Shown one piece after another: positions 14,575 through 21,503 of a stretch of DNA of 29,672 bases. This DNA is from CAZSNT01 sp964607765 (GTDB lineage Bacteria; Verrucomicrobiota; Lentisphaeria; Oligosphaerales; JABHEG01), in NCBI GenBank assembly GCA_964607765.1, contig CAZSNT010000133.1, forward strand, positions 1-29,672, read 5' to 3'. A model generated the notes under the pieces. The model worked only from the letters and a program-made list of their open reading frames with translations, did not search any database and had not been told where the DNA came from. The stretch's first letter is position 1, and each line of letters begins with the position of its first letter. A program made the translations under genes and the position numbers.

Positions 14575-15360
14575 TCACTCGCTTCTGTCGCTGTGCGCTT
14601 GCCGATACCGCAGCGGGCTGGTGCCGGTCTCGCGCTTGAAAGCCCGTCCGAAACTGACGGCGCTTTCGAAACCGCAGGTCACGCCGACCTCCTTCGCTGA
14701 CAGACCCGTGACTTCAAGCAGAACCCGAGCTTGCCGAATGCGCTCGGACATGGCAAAGCGATACGGCGTCGTGCCCAAGTGGCGTTGGAACAAGGCGTGC
14801 AGGCGGGGCGCCGACACCCCGGCGACCTCCGCGATCCGGTCGACGTGAACGAACCGCGACGGCTCCTGCCGAATCCGTGAGACCGCACGCTGCAGCGGTT
14901 CCGGCAGCCGTTCCCGCGTGCGCTGGGCCGACACGGCATGCCAGTAGAGCGCGTTGTATGCGTAGTGCGTCAGGCCGGGATCTCGGCCCACATCCTGATG
15001 CGCCAGCAGCAATCCGCGGGCAAACCCCTGCAACATCGCAACGTCGCCCCAACGGCTCACCCGGGGAGGACGCCGGTGGGGACACCCCGAAGTATCGAAG
15101 AGCAGGGCCAGCGTGTGGTACGGCGCCGTTGGCTCTGTCAGGTGCAGTGACGCTTCGCCCTCGCAGCTCCAGAGGACTGCGCCTTGCCGCAGTTCCTTAC
15201 GCCCGTTCGGTGTCTGACAGTAGGCGACTCCGTCAAGGACGACCTCGACGAACTCCGTGCCCGGTCGAACCGTGAGAGGGTTGACCTTCGAGTGCGCCGG
15301 ACAATGAAAATCGACGACCCACCGGAGAACAGTGACATGCTGTGAGGGCGGCTGCGACAT
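14575..15360 (-). CDS. AraC-family transcriptional regulator
   Basis: The 261-residue product has an N-terminal cupin-like sensing part (about residues 10-110) and a C-terminal double helix-turn-helix of AraC/XylS type (about 160-255). The latter shows RIAEVAGVSAPRLHALFQRH and the second-helix signature AKEVGVTCGFESAVSFGRAFKR, then TGTSPLRYR. It is divergent from the beta-galactosidase gene with 108 bases between start codons, the classic arrangement for a sugar-responsive activator of the neighbouring gene. The likely ligand is a galactoside or a breakdown product, which is inference from position. Its own promoter is easy to see (15391-15419), but the ribosome site is weak, so expression may be low. 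Confidence 0.92.
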   Translation of the reverse strand: MSQPPSQHVTVLRWVVDFHCPAHSKVNPLTVRPGTEFVEVVLDGVAYCQTPNGRKELRQGAVLWSCEGEASLHLTEPTAPYHTLALLFDTSGCPHRRPPRVSRWGDVAMLQGFARGLLLAHQDVGRDPGLTHYAYNALYWHAVSAQRTRERLPEPLQRAVSRIRQEPSRFVHVDRIAEVAGVSAPRLHALFQRHLGTTPYRFAMSERIRQARVLLEVTGLSAKEVGVTCGFESAVSFGRAFKRETGTSPLRYRQAHSDRSE

Positions 15361-15390
15361 CAGAAAAACCGTTCATCCTTCGATAGTTTT

Positions 15391-15419
15391 TGTATATCAT
15401 GGGATGCTTGCGTCTTCAA
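15391..15419 (-). promoter_or_regulatory. Promoter of the AraC-type regulator gene
   Basis: On the minus strand TTGAAG (15414-15419) and TATACA (15391-15396) are spaced by exactly 17 bases and lie about 30 bases before the ATG at 15360. Each hexamer matches the sigma70 consensus at four or more positions. The region also lies upstream of the beta-galactosidase start at 15469, so the regulator could bind here to control both genes. Confidence 0.5.
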
Positions 15420-15468
15420 GCAAATAGGGTCACAATATCTTTGGGAGAATGTATATAGAGGAGTCGCC

Positions 15469-18400
15469 ATGGACGGCCCGGTAGTTGAGGAATGGAACAG
15501 CATTGAGACCTTCCGCGTCAACAAGGAGCCGGCCCGCGCGGCGTATCTCGCGTACCCGGACGCCGGCAGTGCGCTGACGGCGCTTGACATCTCGGCGCCG
15601 TTCGAGTCATCCCCCTGGTACCAGAGCCTGAACGGCACGTGGAACTTCTTCTATACCAACGACCTCGATGCTCGTCCCGACGATGCGCACGCGCCCGAAC
15701 ACGACACTGCCGGCTGGGCTCCGGTCGATGTGCCCAACAGCTGGCAATGCCAGGGCTACGACAAGGTCTGGTACACGAACGCGCATCCGGGGTTCTTCTT
15801 CGAGGACGACAAAAGCGGCGTGTGGCGTAAGGAATTCACGCCCGAGCACAGAGCCCGAACAGCCGCCGATCCCCGGATCCCGATCGGCAGCAATCCAGTG
15901 GGCTTCTACCGCCGCAGCTTCACGCTGCCCGCCGACTGGGACGGCAAGGAGGTCTTCGTCCATTTCGCCGGCGTTCAGGCCGGCTTCTATCTCCATGTGA
16001 ACGGTCAGCGCGTGGGCTACAGCGAAGACAGCTACACCACCGCCGAGTTCAACATCACGTCGTACCTGCAACCCGGCGAGAACCTGATCAGCGTGGAAGT
16101 CTACCGCTGGTGCCTGGGGTCGTTCTACGAACTGCAGGACGTGCTGCAGTTCAGCGGCATCTTCCGCGACGTTCTGCTCTGTGCCCGACCGCGGCAGATG
16201 ATCTGGGACATCGCCGCCAATCCCGTCGTCGACGCGAGCCTCCAATCCGCCCGGATCAGCCTTGCCGCAACGACCGTCAACGCCGACGGCTGCACCGTTG
16301 CCGCGGCGCTCCACACTGTGGACGGAGAATGGGTCCAGGACCTTGGCGTCGCCGACGTGACCGACAACCATGGCGCCATCGAGGCCACGGTTGCGGACTT
16401 CGCACTCTGGAGCCCGGACGCGCCGAACCTCTATCAACTGCTGGTCACTCTCAAAGAGACGTCCGGGACCACGCTCGAAGTGTTGCGCGCCGACCTGGGC
16501 TTCCGCCGTTTCGAGATCCGTGGGCGGGAGATCTTCCTGAACGGCAAGCCGTACCTGATCAAAGGCGTGAACCGTCACGATCATGATCCGGAGCGTGGCC
16601 GCGCCGTCCGTTTCGAGTGGATGCGGCGCGACGCTGAGTTAATGAAGCGCCACAACATCAACACCGTGCGAACTGCGCACTACCCGAATGAACTCCGCTG
16701 GTACCTGCTCTGCAATCGCTACGGCATTGCCTTGATCGACGAGGCGAACCTGGAGTCGCACGGTCTGTGCCACGTGCTGCCGCAGGACCTGCCCATCTGG
16801 TTCCCGCGCAGCGTCGACCGCATGCGTAACATGGTCGTGCGCGACCGCAATCATCCGTGTGTGTTGATCTGGTCGGTGGGCAATGAGGCCGGTCGCGGCC
16901 ACCACCGGAATCACCAGGAAATGGTCAAAGCCTGCCGCGACCTCGACCCGCGCCCGATCATGTCCGAGGGCGCCTGCATGTACAACGAGAACACCTGTGC
17001 GCGCGGGGTGGACTTCGTCAGCCCCATGTACGGCGGGCTCGAGCGCATGCAATGGTATCTCGATCTGGAGGGGGAACAACGCCCGTTCTTCTTTTGCGAG
17101 TACGCGCACTCCATGGGCAACGCCACCGGGAACCTGGCCGGGAAATGGGAGATGATGCGCGACCACGACGGGCTGTGCGGCGGCTGTATCTGGGACTGGG
17201 TCGATCAGGCACTGGTCTGGCCGCGCCCGGACGACCCGAACAAGACGTTCTGGGCGCATGGCGGCGACTTCGGGACACGCCCGACCGCGGGCAATTTCTC
17301 CATGAACGGGCTCACCACTGCCGACCGGAAGGTGACTGCCAAGCTGCTCGAGGTCAAGAAGGTCTACCAGGACGTTCGGTTCAGCTTGGTCAGCGCCTGG
17401 CCCTTCCGCGTGCGCGTTGCCAATGAGGGGATTGCGGTCAACACGAATGCCTACGAGTTCAGCTACGAATTGCTCGAACACGGCGCGGTGGTGGAATCGG
17501 GAACGCTGCCGGACGTCGACGTAGCCCCCGGCGAACAACGCGAGCTCACACTGCCGGTCAAGCGTCGTGCCGAATCCCCCGAGAGCCACGTCAATCTCTA
17601 CGTCAGAACAAAGGCGGACACCGCATGGGCGCAGGCCGGCCACCTGATCGCGTGCGAGCAGTTTGATCTATCCGCCCAGACCAACGCCGACGAGAGGATC
17701 CCCGTTCCTGTGCACGCTCCCATCGAGGAGCGGGACGACCTGGTGCTGGCGACAGCCGGCAACGTCGTCTACGGATTCTCCAGGAACAACGCCGAACTGG
17801 TGTCGATCAGCGAGGGCGGGCGTGAGCGACTCGCAGCGCCCCTCCGGCTTGATGTGGCAAGCGCCTTCATCGACAACCACATCGGCCTCGGCGCAGGCGG
17901 CCCCGCCAAGAGATACGCGGCCCTGGGGCTGGGCGAGCTTGAGGCCCGCAACGCGGAACTGCGCATCCTCGAAGACAATGGCGGCACCGTCATCCGCTGT
18001 TCGAAGATGCACCTGACGAGCGCGGGGCAAGGCTTTCGGGAGACGGTCGATTTCGCCTGTGACAACGACGGTCGCTTGCGGCTGAGTGTCACCGTGGACA
18101 AGATCGGCCTGCCGTGCAAGACCTACCTCCCGCGCGTTGGGCTGAAGACGCAGCTGTCGCCCGAGCTCGACCGGCTAACCTACTTCGGGCGCGGTCCGCA
18201 CCAGAACTACAACGACCGCTGCTCGTCGGCATTCGTCGGGCAGTACACAGGCTCCGTCCACGACCAGTACATCGCCTATCCGCGTCCCATGGACCACGGC
18301 AATCACGAGGATGTGCGCTGGATGCAACTGACCGACGAGACCGGCAACGGGCTGTTGGCAACGGGCGCGGAACCGCTGGCCATGGCCGCGTTGCCCTACA

Positions 18401-18621
18401 CGCAGGAGCAACTCCTGGCTGCCGACCACGCATATCGACTGCCGGACAGCAGCACGATCGAGTTCCGGGTTGCCTGGAAAGTCTGCGGCGTGGGCAACAG
18501 CTCCTGCGGCCCCCAGCCCCGCGACCAGTTCCAGGCCTATTTCGACGGGCGTGTCACCTACACGCTTACGCTCGCACCAGCGAAGCCAGAAGCGAATGCA
18601 GGGAAAGGACGGGGAAAGTGA
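15469..18621 (+). CDS. lacZ: GH2 beta-galactosidase, LacZ type
   Basis: The 1050-residue product has the five-domain layout of LacZ (E. coli, 1023-1024 residues). A jelly-roll sugar-binding domain spans ~35-240 (WQSQ-like NSWQCQGYDKVWYTN, GFYRRSFTLP). Then come an Ig-like domain, a TIM barrel from ~357 (LIKGVNRHDHDPERGR, NTVRTAHYPN), a second Ig-like domain and a C-terminal small-chain domain (LTYFGRGPHQNYNDR). The acid/base is Glu473 in WSVGNEAG and the nucleophile is Glu544 in FFCEYAHSMGN. It should hydrolyse terminal beta-galactosides. No signal peptide is present, so it acts in the cytoplasm on imported oligosaccharides. The ribosome site AGAGGAG ends five bases before the ATG. An AraC regulator is divergent, and the stop overlaps the pseudopilin start (GTGA). 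Exact substrate unknown. Confidence 0.93.
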   Translation: MDGPVVEEWNSIETFRVNKEPARAAYLAYPDAGSALTALDISAPFESSPWYQSLNGTWNFFYTNDLDARPDDAHAPEHDTAGWAPVDVPNSWQCQGYDKVWYTNAHPGFFFEDDKSGVWRKEFTPEHRARTAADPRIPIGSNPVGFYRRSFTLPADWDGKEVFVHFAGVQAGFYLHVNGQRVGYSEDSYTTAEFNITSYLQPGENLISVEVYRWCLGSFYELQDVLQFSGIFRDVLLCARPRQMIWDIAANPVVDASLQSARISLAATTVNADGCTVAAALHTVDGEWVQDLGVADVTDNHGAIEATVADFALWSPDAPNLYQLLVTLKETSGTTLEVLRADLGFRRFEIRGREIFLNGKPYLIKGVNRHDHDPERGRAVRFEWMRRDAELMKRHNINTVRTAHYPNELRWYLLCNRYGIALIDEANLESHGLCHVLPQDLPIWFPRSVDRMRNMVVRDRNHPCVLIWSVGNEAGRGHHRNHQEMVKACRDLDPRPIMSEGACMYNENTCARGVDFVSPMYGGLERMQWYLDLEGEQRPFFFCEYAHSMGNATGNLAGKWEMMRDHDGLCGGCIWDWVDQALVWPRPDDPNKTFWAHGGDFGTRPTAGNFSMNGLTTADRKVTAKLLEVKKVYQDVRFSLVSAWPFRVRVANEGIAVNTNAYEFSYELLEHGAVVESGTLPDVDVAPGEQRELTLPVKRRAESPESHVNLYVRTKADTAWAQAGHLIACEQFDLSAQTNADERIPVPVHAPIEERDDLVLATAGNVVYGFSRNNAELVSISEGGRERLAAPLRLDVASAFIDNHIGLGAGGPAKRYAALGLGELEARNAELRILEDNGGTVIRCSKMHLTSAGQGFRETVDFACDNDGRLRLSVTVDKIGLPCKTYLPRVGLKTQLSPELDRLTYFGRGPHQNYNDRCSSAFVGQYTGSVHDQYIAYPRPMDHGNHEDVRWMQLTDETGNGLLATGAEPLAMAALPYTQEQLLAADHAYRLPDSSTIEFRVAWKVCGVGNSSCGPQPRDQFQAYFDGRVTYTLTLAPAKPEANAGKGRGK

Positions 18622-19256
18622 AGACAAGCAGAAGATTCACACTCATTGAGCTCCTCGTGGTGATCGCGATCATTGCGATTCTCGCTTCATTGTTGCTGCC
18701 CGCACTTAACACGGCAAAGGAAAAGGGCCGCACGATTGCATGCGTCAATCATCTGAAGCAACTGGGGCTTGTGGTCGTGCTTTATCGCGACGACTGGGAT
18801 GATTGCTACTTCCACAAACAGAAGGGCTCCGGGACCTCTTATGTTGCGTGGACCAATGATCCGGCCACCTTCAGAGCATACCTGCCGGGAATGACTAAGT
18901 GGAAAGCCCATGAGTGCCTCTGGTGCCCGTCCGATCCATACAAAGAAGAAGTCAGCTATCGGTGGGAACCATCATACGGCTATAACCGCAACAATCTCGC
19001 CCCTGGCAACGTACCCACTCGCGCCAGTCGGATAAAATCTCCTACCAATACCATTCTTCTTGCTGATAGCGGGCACAGGACGGAGGATGGCTACCAAGCG
19101 TGGCTGATCGGACCGAACAAACCTGATCAATCCATATATAGATTTCGCCACTCAGGTGGTGCCAACATACTCTGGTGCGATAGCCACGTTGACACGTATC
19201 CAAGGGGTGAGGTGACGTCCATCAATACCAATACCGACCTTTGGGACTTGAATTGA
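18618..19256 (+). CDS. Pseudopilin-like protein with prepilin N-terminus and H-x9-D[S] tail
   Basis: The start is the GTG at 18618, overlapping the beta-galactosidase stop by four bases; 212 residues. After the short basic leader KTSRR comes FTLIELLVVIAIIAILASLL, the type IV/type II pilin-like helix with Glu at position 5 of the mature form. The residue before Phe is Arg, not the usual Gly. The body is soluble. The C-terminus has HSGGANILWCDSH: His, nine residues, then Asp-Ser, a variant of the H-x9-DG motif known from prepilin-type processing-associated proteins of Planctomycetota and Lentisphaerota. Such proteins occur in large numbers beside glycan-degradation genes in these phyla. The coupling to a beta-galactosidase suggests a role in glycan contact or uptake, which is inference. 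The frame is open far upstream, but that part overlaps the GH2 gene and is not coding. Confidence 0.88.
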   Translation: MKTSRRFTLIELLVVIAIIAILASLLLPALNTAKEKGRTIACVNHLKQLGLVVVLYRDDWDDCYFHKQKGSGTSYVAWTNDPATFRAYLPGMTKWKAHECLWCPSDPYKEEVSYRWEPSYGYNRNNLAPGNVPTRASRIKSPTNTILLADSGHRTEDGYQAWLIGPNKPDQSIYRFRHSGGANILWCDSHVDTYPRGEVTSINTNTDLWDLN

Positions 19257-19265
19257 TCTCCGGAA

Positions 19266-19656
19266 GATCCGAATGAGTGGGCGGTCCCGTCTCAGCTCTA
19301 CACCGGGATGCTCAAGCCCCTGGCCTCGTTCCCGCTCAAAGGCGTGCTCTGGTACCAGGGCGAGGCAATGTCTGGCAGTCTGGCAACTACGACACGATGA
19401 TGGTCGACCTGATCAGCCACTGGCGCGACCTCTGGAAGCAACCGCACCTGCCGTTCATCATCACGGAACTGGCGCCGTATAACCCGCACAACCCGAAGCC
19501 ACACGACCGTGCCCGCTGACACCGTCATCGTATCTCATCCTGAAGTAGCCAAGCCTGCCGCGGTTCGGTATGCCTGGGGGAACTTCCCGCTCTGCAATCT
19601 CTACAACGGATCAGGCTTTGCCGCCTACCCGTTCCGAACCGATGACTGGCCCTGGA
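19266..19656 (+). pseudogene. Decayed sialate O-acetylesterase (SASA family)
   Basis: Three pieces of one enzyme are seen in order. First, 19266-19364 encodes DPNEWAVPSQLYTGMLKPL and GVLWYQGE, the family block before the WYQGESN motif. A single base is lost at ~19365. The frame then continues as NVWQSGNYDTMMVDLISHWR and PHLPFIITELAPYN to a stop at 19517-19519. The third piece (19509-19656, back in the first frame) encodes DTVIVSHPEVAKPAAVRYAW, NLYNGSGFAAYPFRTDDW, the enzyme's C-terminal end. The N-terminal half is absent, and so are roughly 150-200 residues between pieces two and three. The family removes O-acetyl groups from sialic and other acetylated sugars, in keeping with the neighbours. 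It starts nine bases after the pseudopilin stop. It cannot make a working enzyme. Confidence 0.85.
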
Positions 19657-19783
19657 AAACACCCAGTGATACCCCGCGCGTCAAGAACCGATGGAAGCAA
19701 GGCAGAGCGAATACCGGTACTTCGGCCCCCACACCACATGGTACTGGCAGTGCCATGGCGTGTGTGATAACTTTCTGAACCTG

Positions 19784-19847
19784 CTCACTGCACGTCCTCC
19801 TTCATCTGCAGTTGCGGCACAACTAAGATGAAGGTGACTGCGGTGAG
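19784..19847 (+). other. Strong two-stem hairpin, candidate structured RNA or terminator-like element
   Basis: The outer stem pairs CTCACTGCA (19784-19792) with TGCGGTGAG (19839-19847), with one G-U pair. An internal loop (19793-19798 / 19835-19838) leads to a perfect 9-bp stem CCTTCATCT (19799-19807) with AGATGAAGG (19826-19834). After a small bulge, AGTTG (19810-19814) pairs with CAACT (19820-19824) around CGGCA. In all 23 pairs stack in 64 bases. No T-run follows. It lies between the esterase remnant and the sulfatase gene. Confidence 0.6.
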
Positions 19848-19954
19848 TGGGGCCATATCAGCCCATTCGGGGTGGCTTAGCCAACCCTTAGGCCCCGCCC
19901 ATGGGACGGGGGCTCTATTTCGCGCCAGAGGCCCAAACGGAACTGAGAGCAAGG

Positions 19955-21388
19955 ATGAAACGCCCCAATCTCCTGTTCGTGTTCTCTGACCAGCAGTCGT
20001 TCGACATGCTGGGGTGTGCGGGGAATCCGCAGATCAAGACACCGAACCTGGACGCCCTTGCCGCGCAGGGCGTGCGGTTTGAACATGCTGTGAGCAACTG
20101 CCCGGTCTGCACGCCGTACCGGTCCATGTTGATTACCGGCCGGCATCCGCTTTACAACAACTGCTTCGACAACGATCGCCGATTGCTGAACGAGCAGGAG
20201 ATCGGGCCCGGGATCGGCCACGTGCTTCGGGATGCGGGCTACCGGATGGCGTATGTCGGCAAATGGCATCTCTACGGTGGCGACCGCGATCGGCCCGTAC
20301 CCGCCGGGCCGGATCGGCACGGCTTCGACGACCTGTTTCTCTCCAACAACTGCCACGTCAACTACCACCCTGACCACTGCTACTATTGGACGGAGGACGG
20401 CAAGAAGGTCATGTTCAACGAGTGGGAGACGAAAGGCCAGGCCGACCAGGCTCTGGAGTTCCTGGACACCGTCACCCCTGACGCCCCGTTCTGCCTGTTC
20501 GTTTCGTGGCATGCGCCGCACAACCACGGCGGCGGTCGCCCTGGCGACTACTGGGGGTTCGATGCGCCGGAGGAGTTTAAGGCGCTCTACAATGAAGACG
20601 AAATCACTCCCCGTGGGCATCTGCCGAACACGCCTGAGAAGCGTCGCATGACGCTGGGCTACTACGCCATGTGCAGCGAGGTCGATCACCACTTTGGCCG
20701 GCTGATGGCGCGGCTGGAAGAGCGCGGCGTGGACGACAACACGCTGGTGGTCTTCACCTCGGACCATGGCGAGAACTTCGGTGCGCACGCGGCTCAGGCA
20801 CACAAAGGCAACCCACAGGACGTTGCGATCAGAGTGCCGTTGCTCATGCGCATGCCCGGGACGTTGCCTGAAGCACGCGTCAGCCAACTCCTCTTCGGCG
20901 TGCTCGACATGCCGTCGACGTTGCTGGGGCTGATGGGGTTCGACGTGCCCGACAGCTGGCAGGGAAGGGACCTCGCCCGCGCCATCCTCAATGGTGACGA
21001 TGATGCCGTCGACAGCGTGCCGATCTTCAACTTCAAGCCGTCATGGCGCGGCGTCTACACGAGACGTCACACCTTTGCCTTCGAGAATATCGAACGGACG
21101 CAGGACATCTCGTCCCGGTTCGGTTCCGACCTGCCCGACCGGCGTCGGCACACGCCCAACCACAACGTCCTCTACGACCGCGAGACGGATCCGCTGCAGT
21201 TGAACAACCTGGTCAATTCCACCGAACACATTCCGTTGGCCATGGAACTCACCGAGGCGACCCATGACTGGCTGCAGACGTTCAATGATCCGTTCCTCTC
21301 CTACAAGCGCCTGACCGAAGTTGTCGGAGAGCGCGACGATCAACCGCCCATCGAACTGATCGCCCCGGTCGGGGTGCAGAGCGTTTAG
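19955..21388 (+). CDS. Type I sulfatase (formylglycine-dependent)
   Basis: The start is set at ATG 19955 because MKRPNLLFVFSDQQ is the usual beginning of a sulfatase; the frame is open to 19901 but the added 18 residues are not family-like. The product has 477 residues. The active-site motif C-x-P-x-R is CTPYR with Cys52, converted to formylglycine by a maturation enzyme not found in this window. Other family blocks are GKWHLYGG, FVSWHAPHN, NTLVVFTSDHGENFGAH and DMPSTLLGLMG. The C-terminus has the YDRETDPLQLNNLVN block. No signal peptide is visible at this start, so cytoplasmic action on imported sulfated sugars is possible and would pair with the cytoplasmic beta-galactosidase. Substrate unknown. 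Upstream lie a hairpin and a dead esterase gene. Confidence 0.92.
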   Translation: MKRPNLLFVFSDQQSFDMLGCAGNPQIKTPNLDALAAQGVRFEHAVSNCPVCTPYRSMLITGRHPLYNNCFDNDRRLLNEQEIGPGIGHVLRDAGYRMAYVGKWHLYGGDRDRPVPAGPDRHGFDDLFLSNNCHVNYHPDHCYYWTEDGKKVMFNEWETKGQADQALEFLDTVTPDAPFCLFVSWHAPHNHGGGRPGDYWGFDAPEEFKALYNEDEITPRGHLPNTPEKRRMTLGYYAMCSEVDHHFGRLMARLEERGVDDNTLVVFTSDHGENFGAHAAQAHKGNPQDVAIRVPLLMRMPGTLPEARVSQLLFGVLDMPSTLLGLMGFDVPDSWQGRDLARAILNGDDDAVDSVPIFNFKPSWRGVYTRRHTFAFENIERTQDISSRFGSDLPDRRRHTPNHNVLYDRETDPLQLNNLVNSTEHIPLAMELTEATHDWLQTFNDPFLSYKRLTEVVGERDDQPPIELIAPVGVQSV

Positions 21389-21447
21389 AGAACAAGAACG
21401 AGTAACTCGCGAAGAAGACGTGCCCCGTCCTTCCGATGGTCCGCCTT

Positions 21448-21481
21448 GTCAGTCTGCCTGCCTGATAGAGATGAGACTGAC
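21448..21481. terminator. Hairpin between convergent sulfatase and P2 genes
   Basis: GTCAGTCT (21448-21455) and AGACTGAC (21474-21481) are perfect complements around an 18-base loop, in the 115-base gap between two genes that end toward each other. There is no T-run on either side, so Rho-independent termination is uncertain, but the position fits a shared transcription end. Confidence 0.35.
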
Positions 21482-21503
21482 TCGCCTGTCCCCTTGCCCC
21501 CGC

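Noticed and set aside
18114..18617. Upstream extension of the pseudopilin frame
   Set aside because: It lies inside the beta-galactosidase gene in another frame and is Arg/Pro-rich. The GTG at 18618 gives a standard prepilin start.
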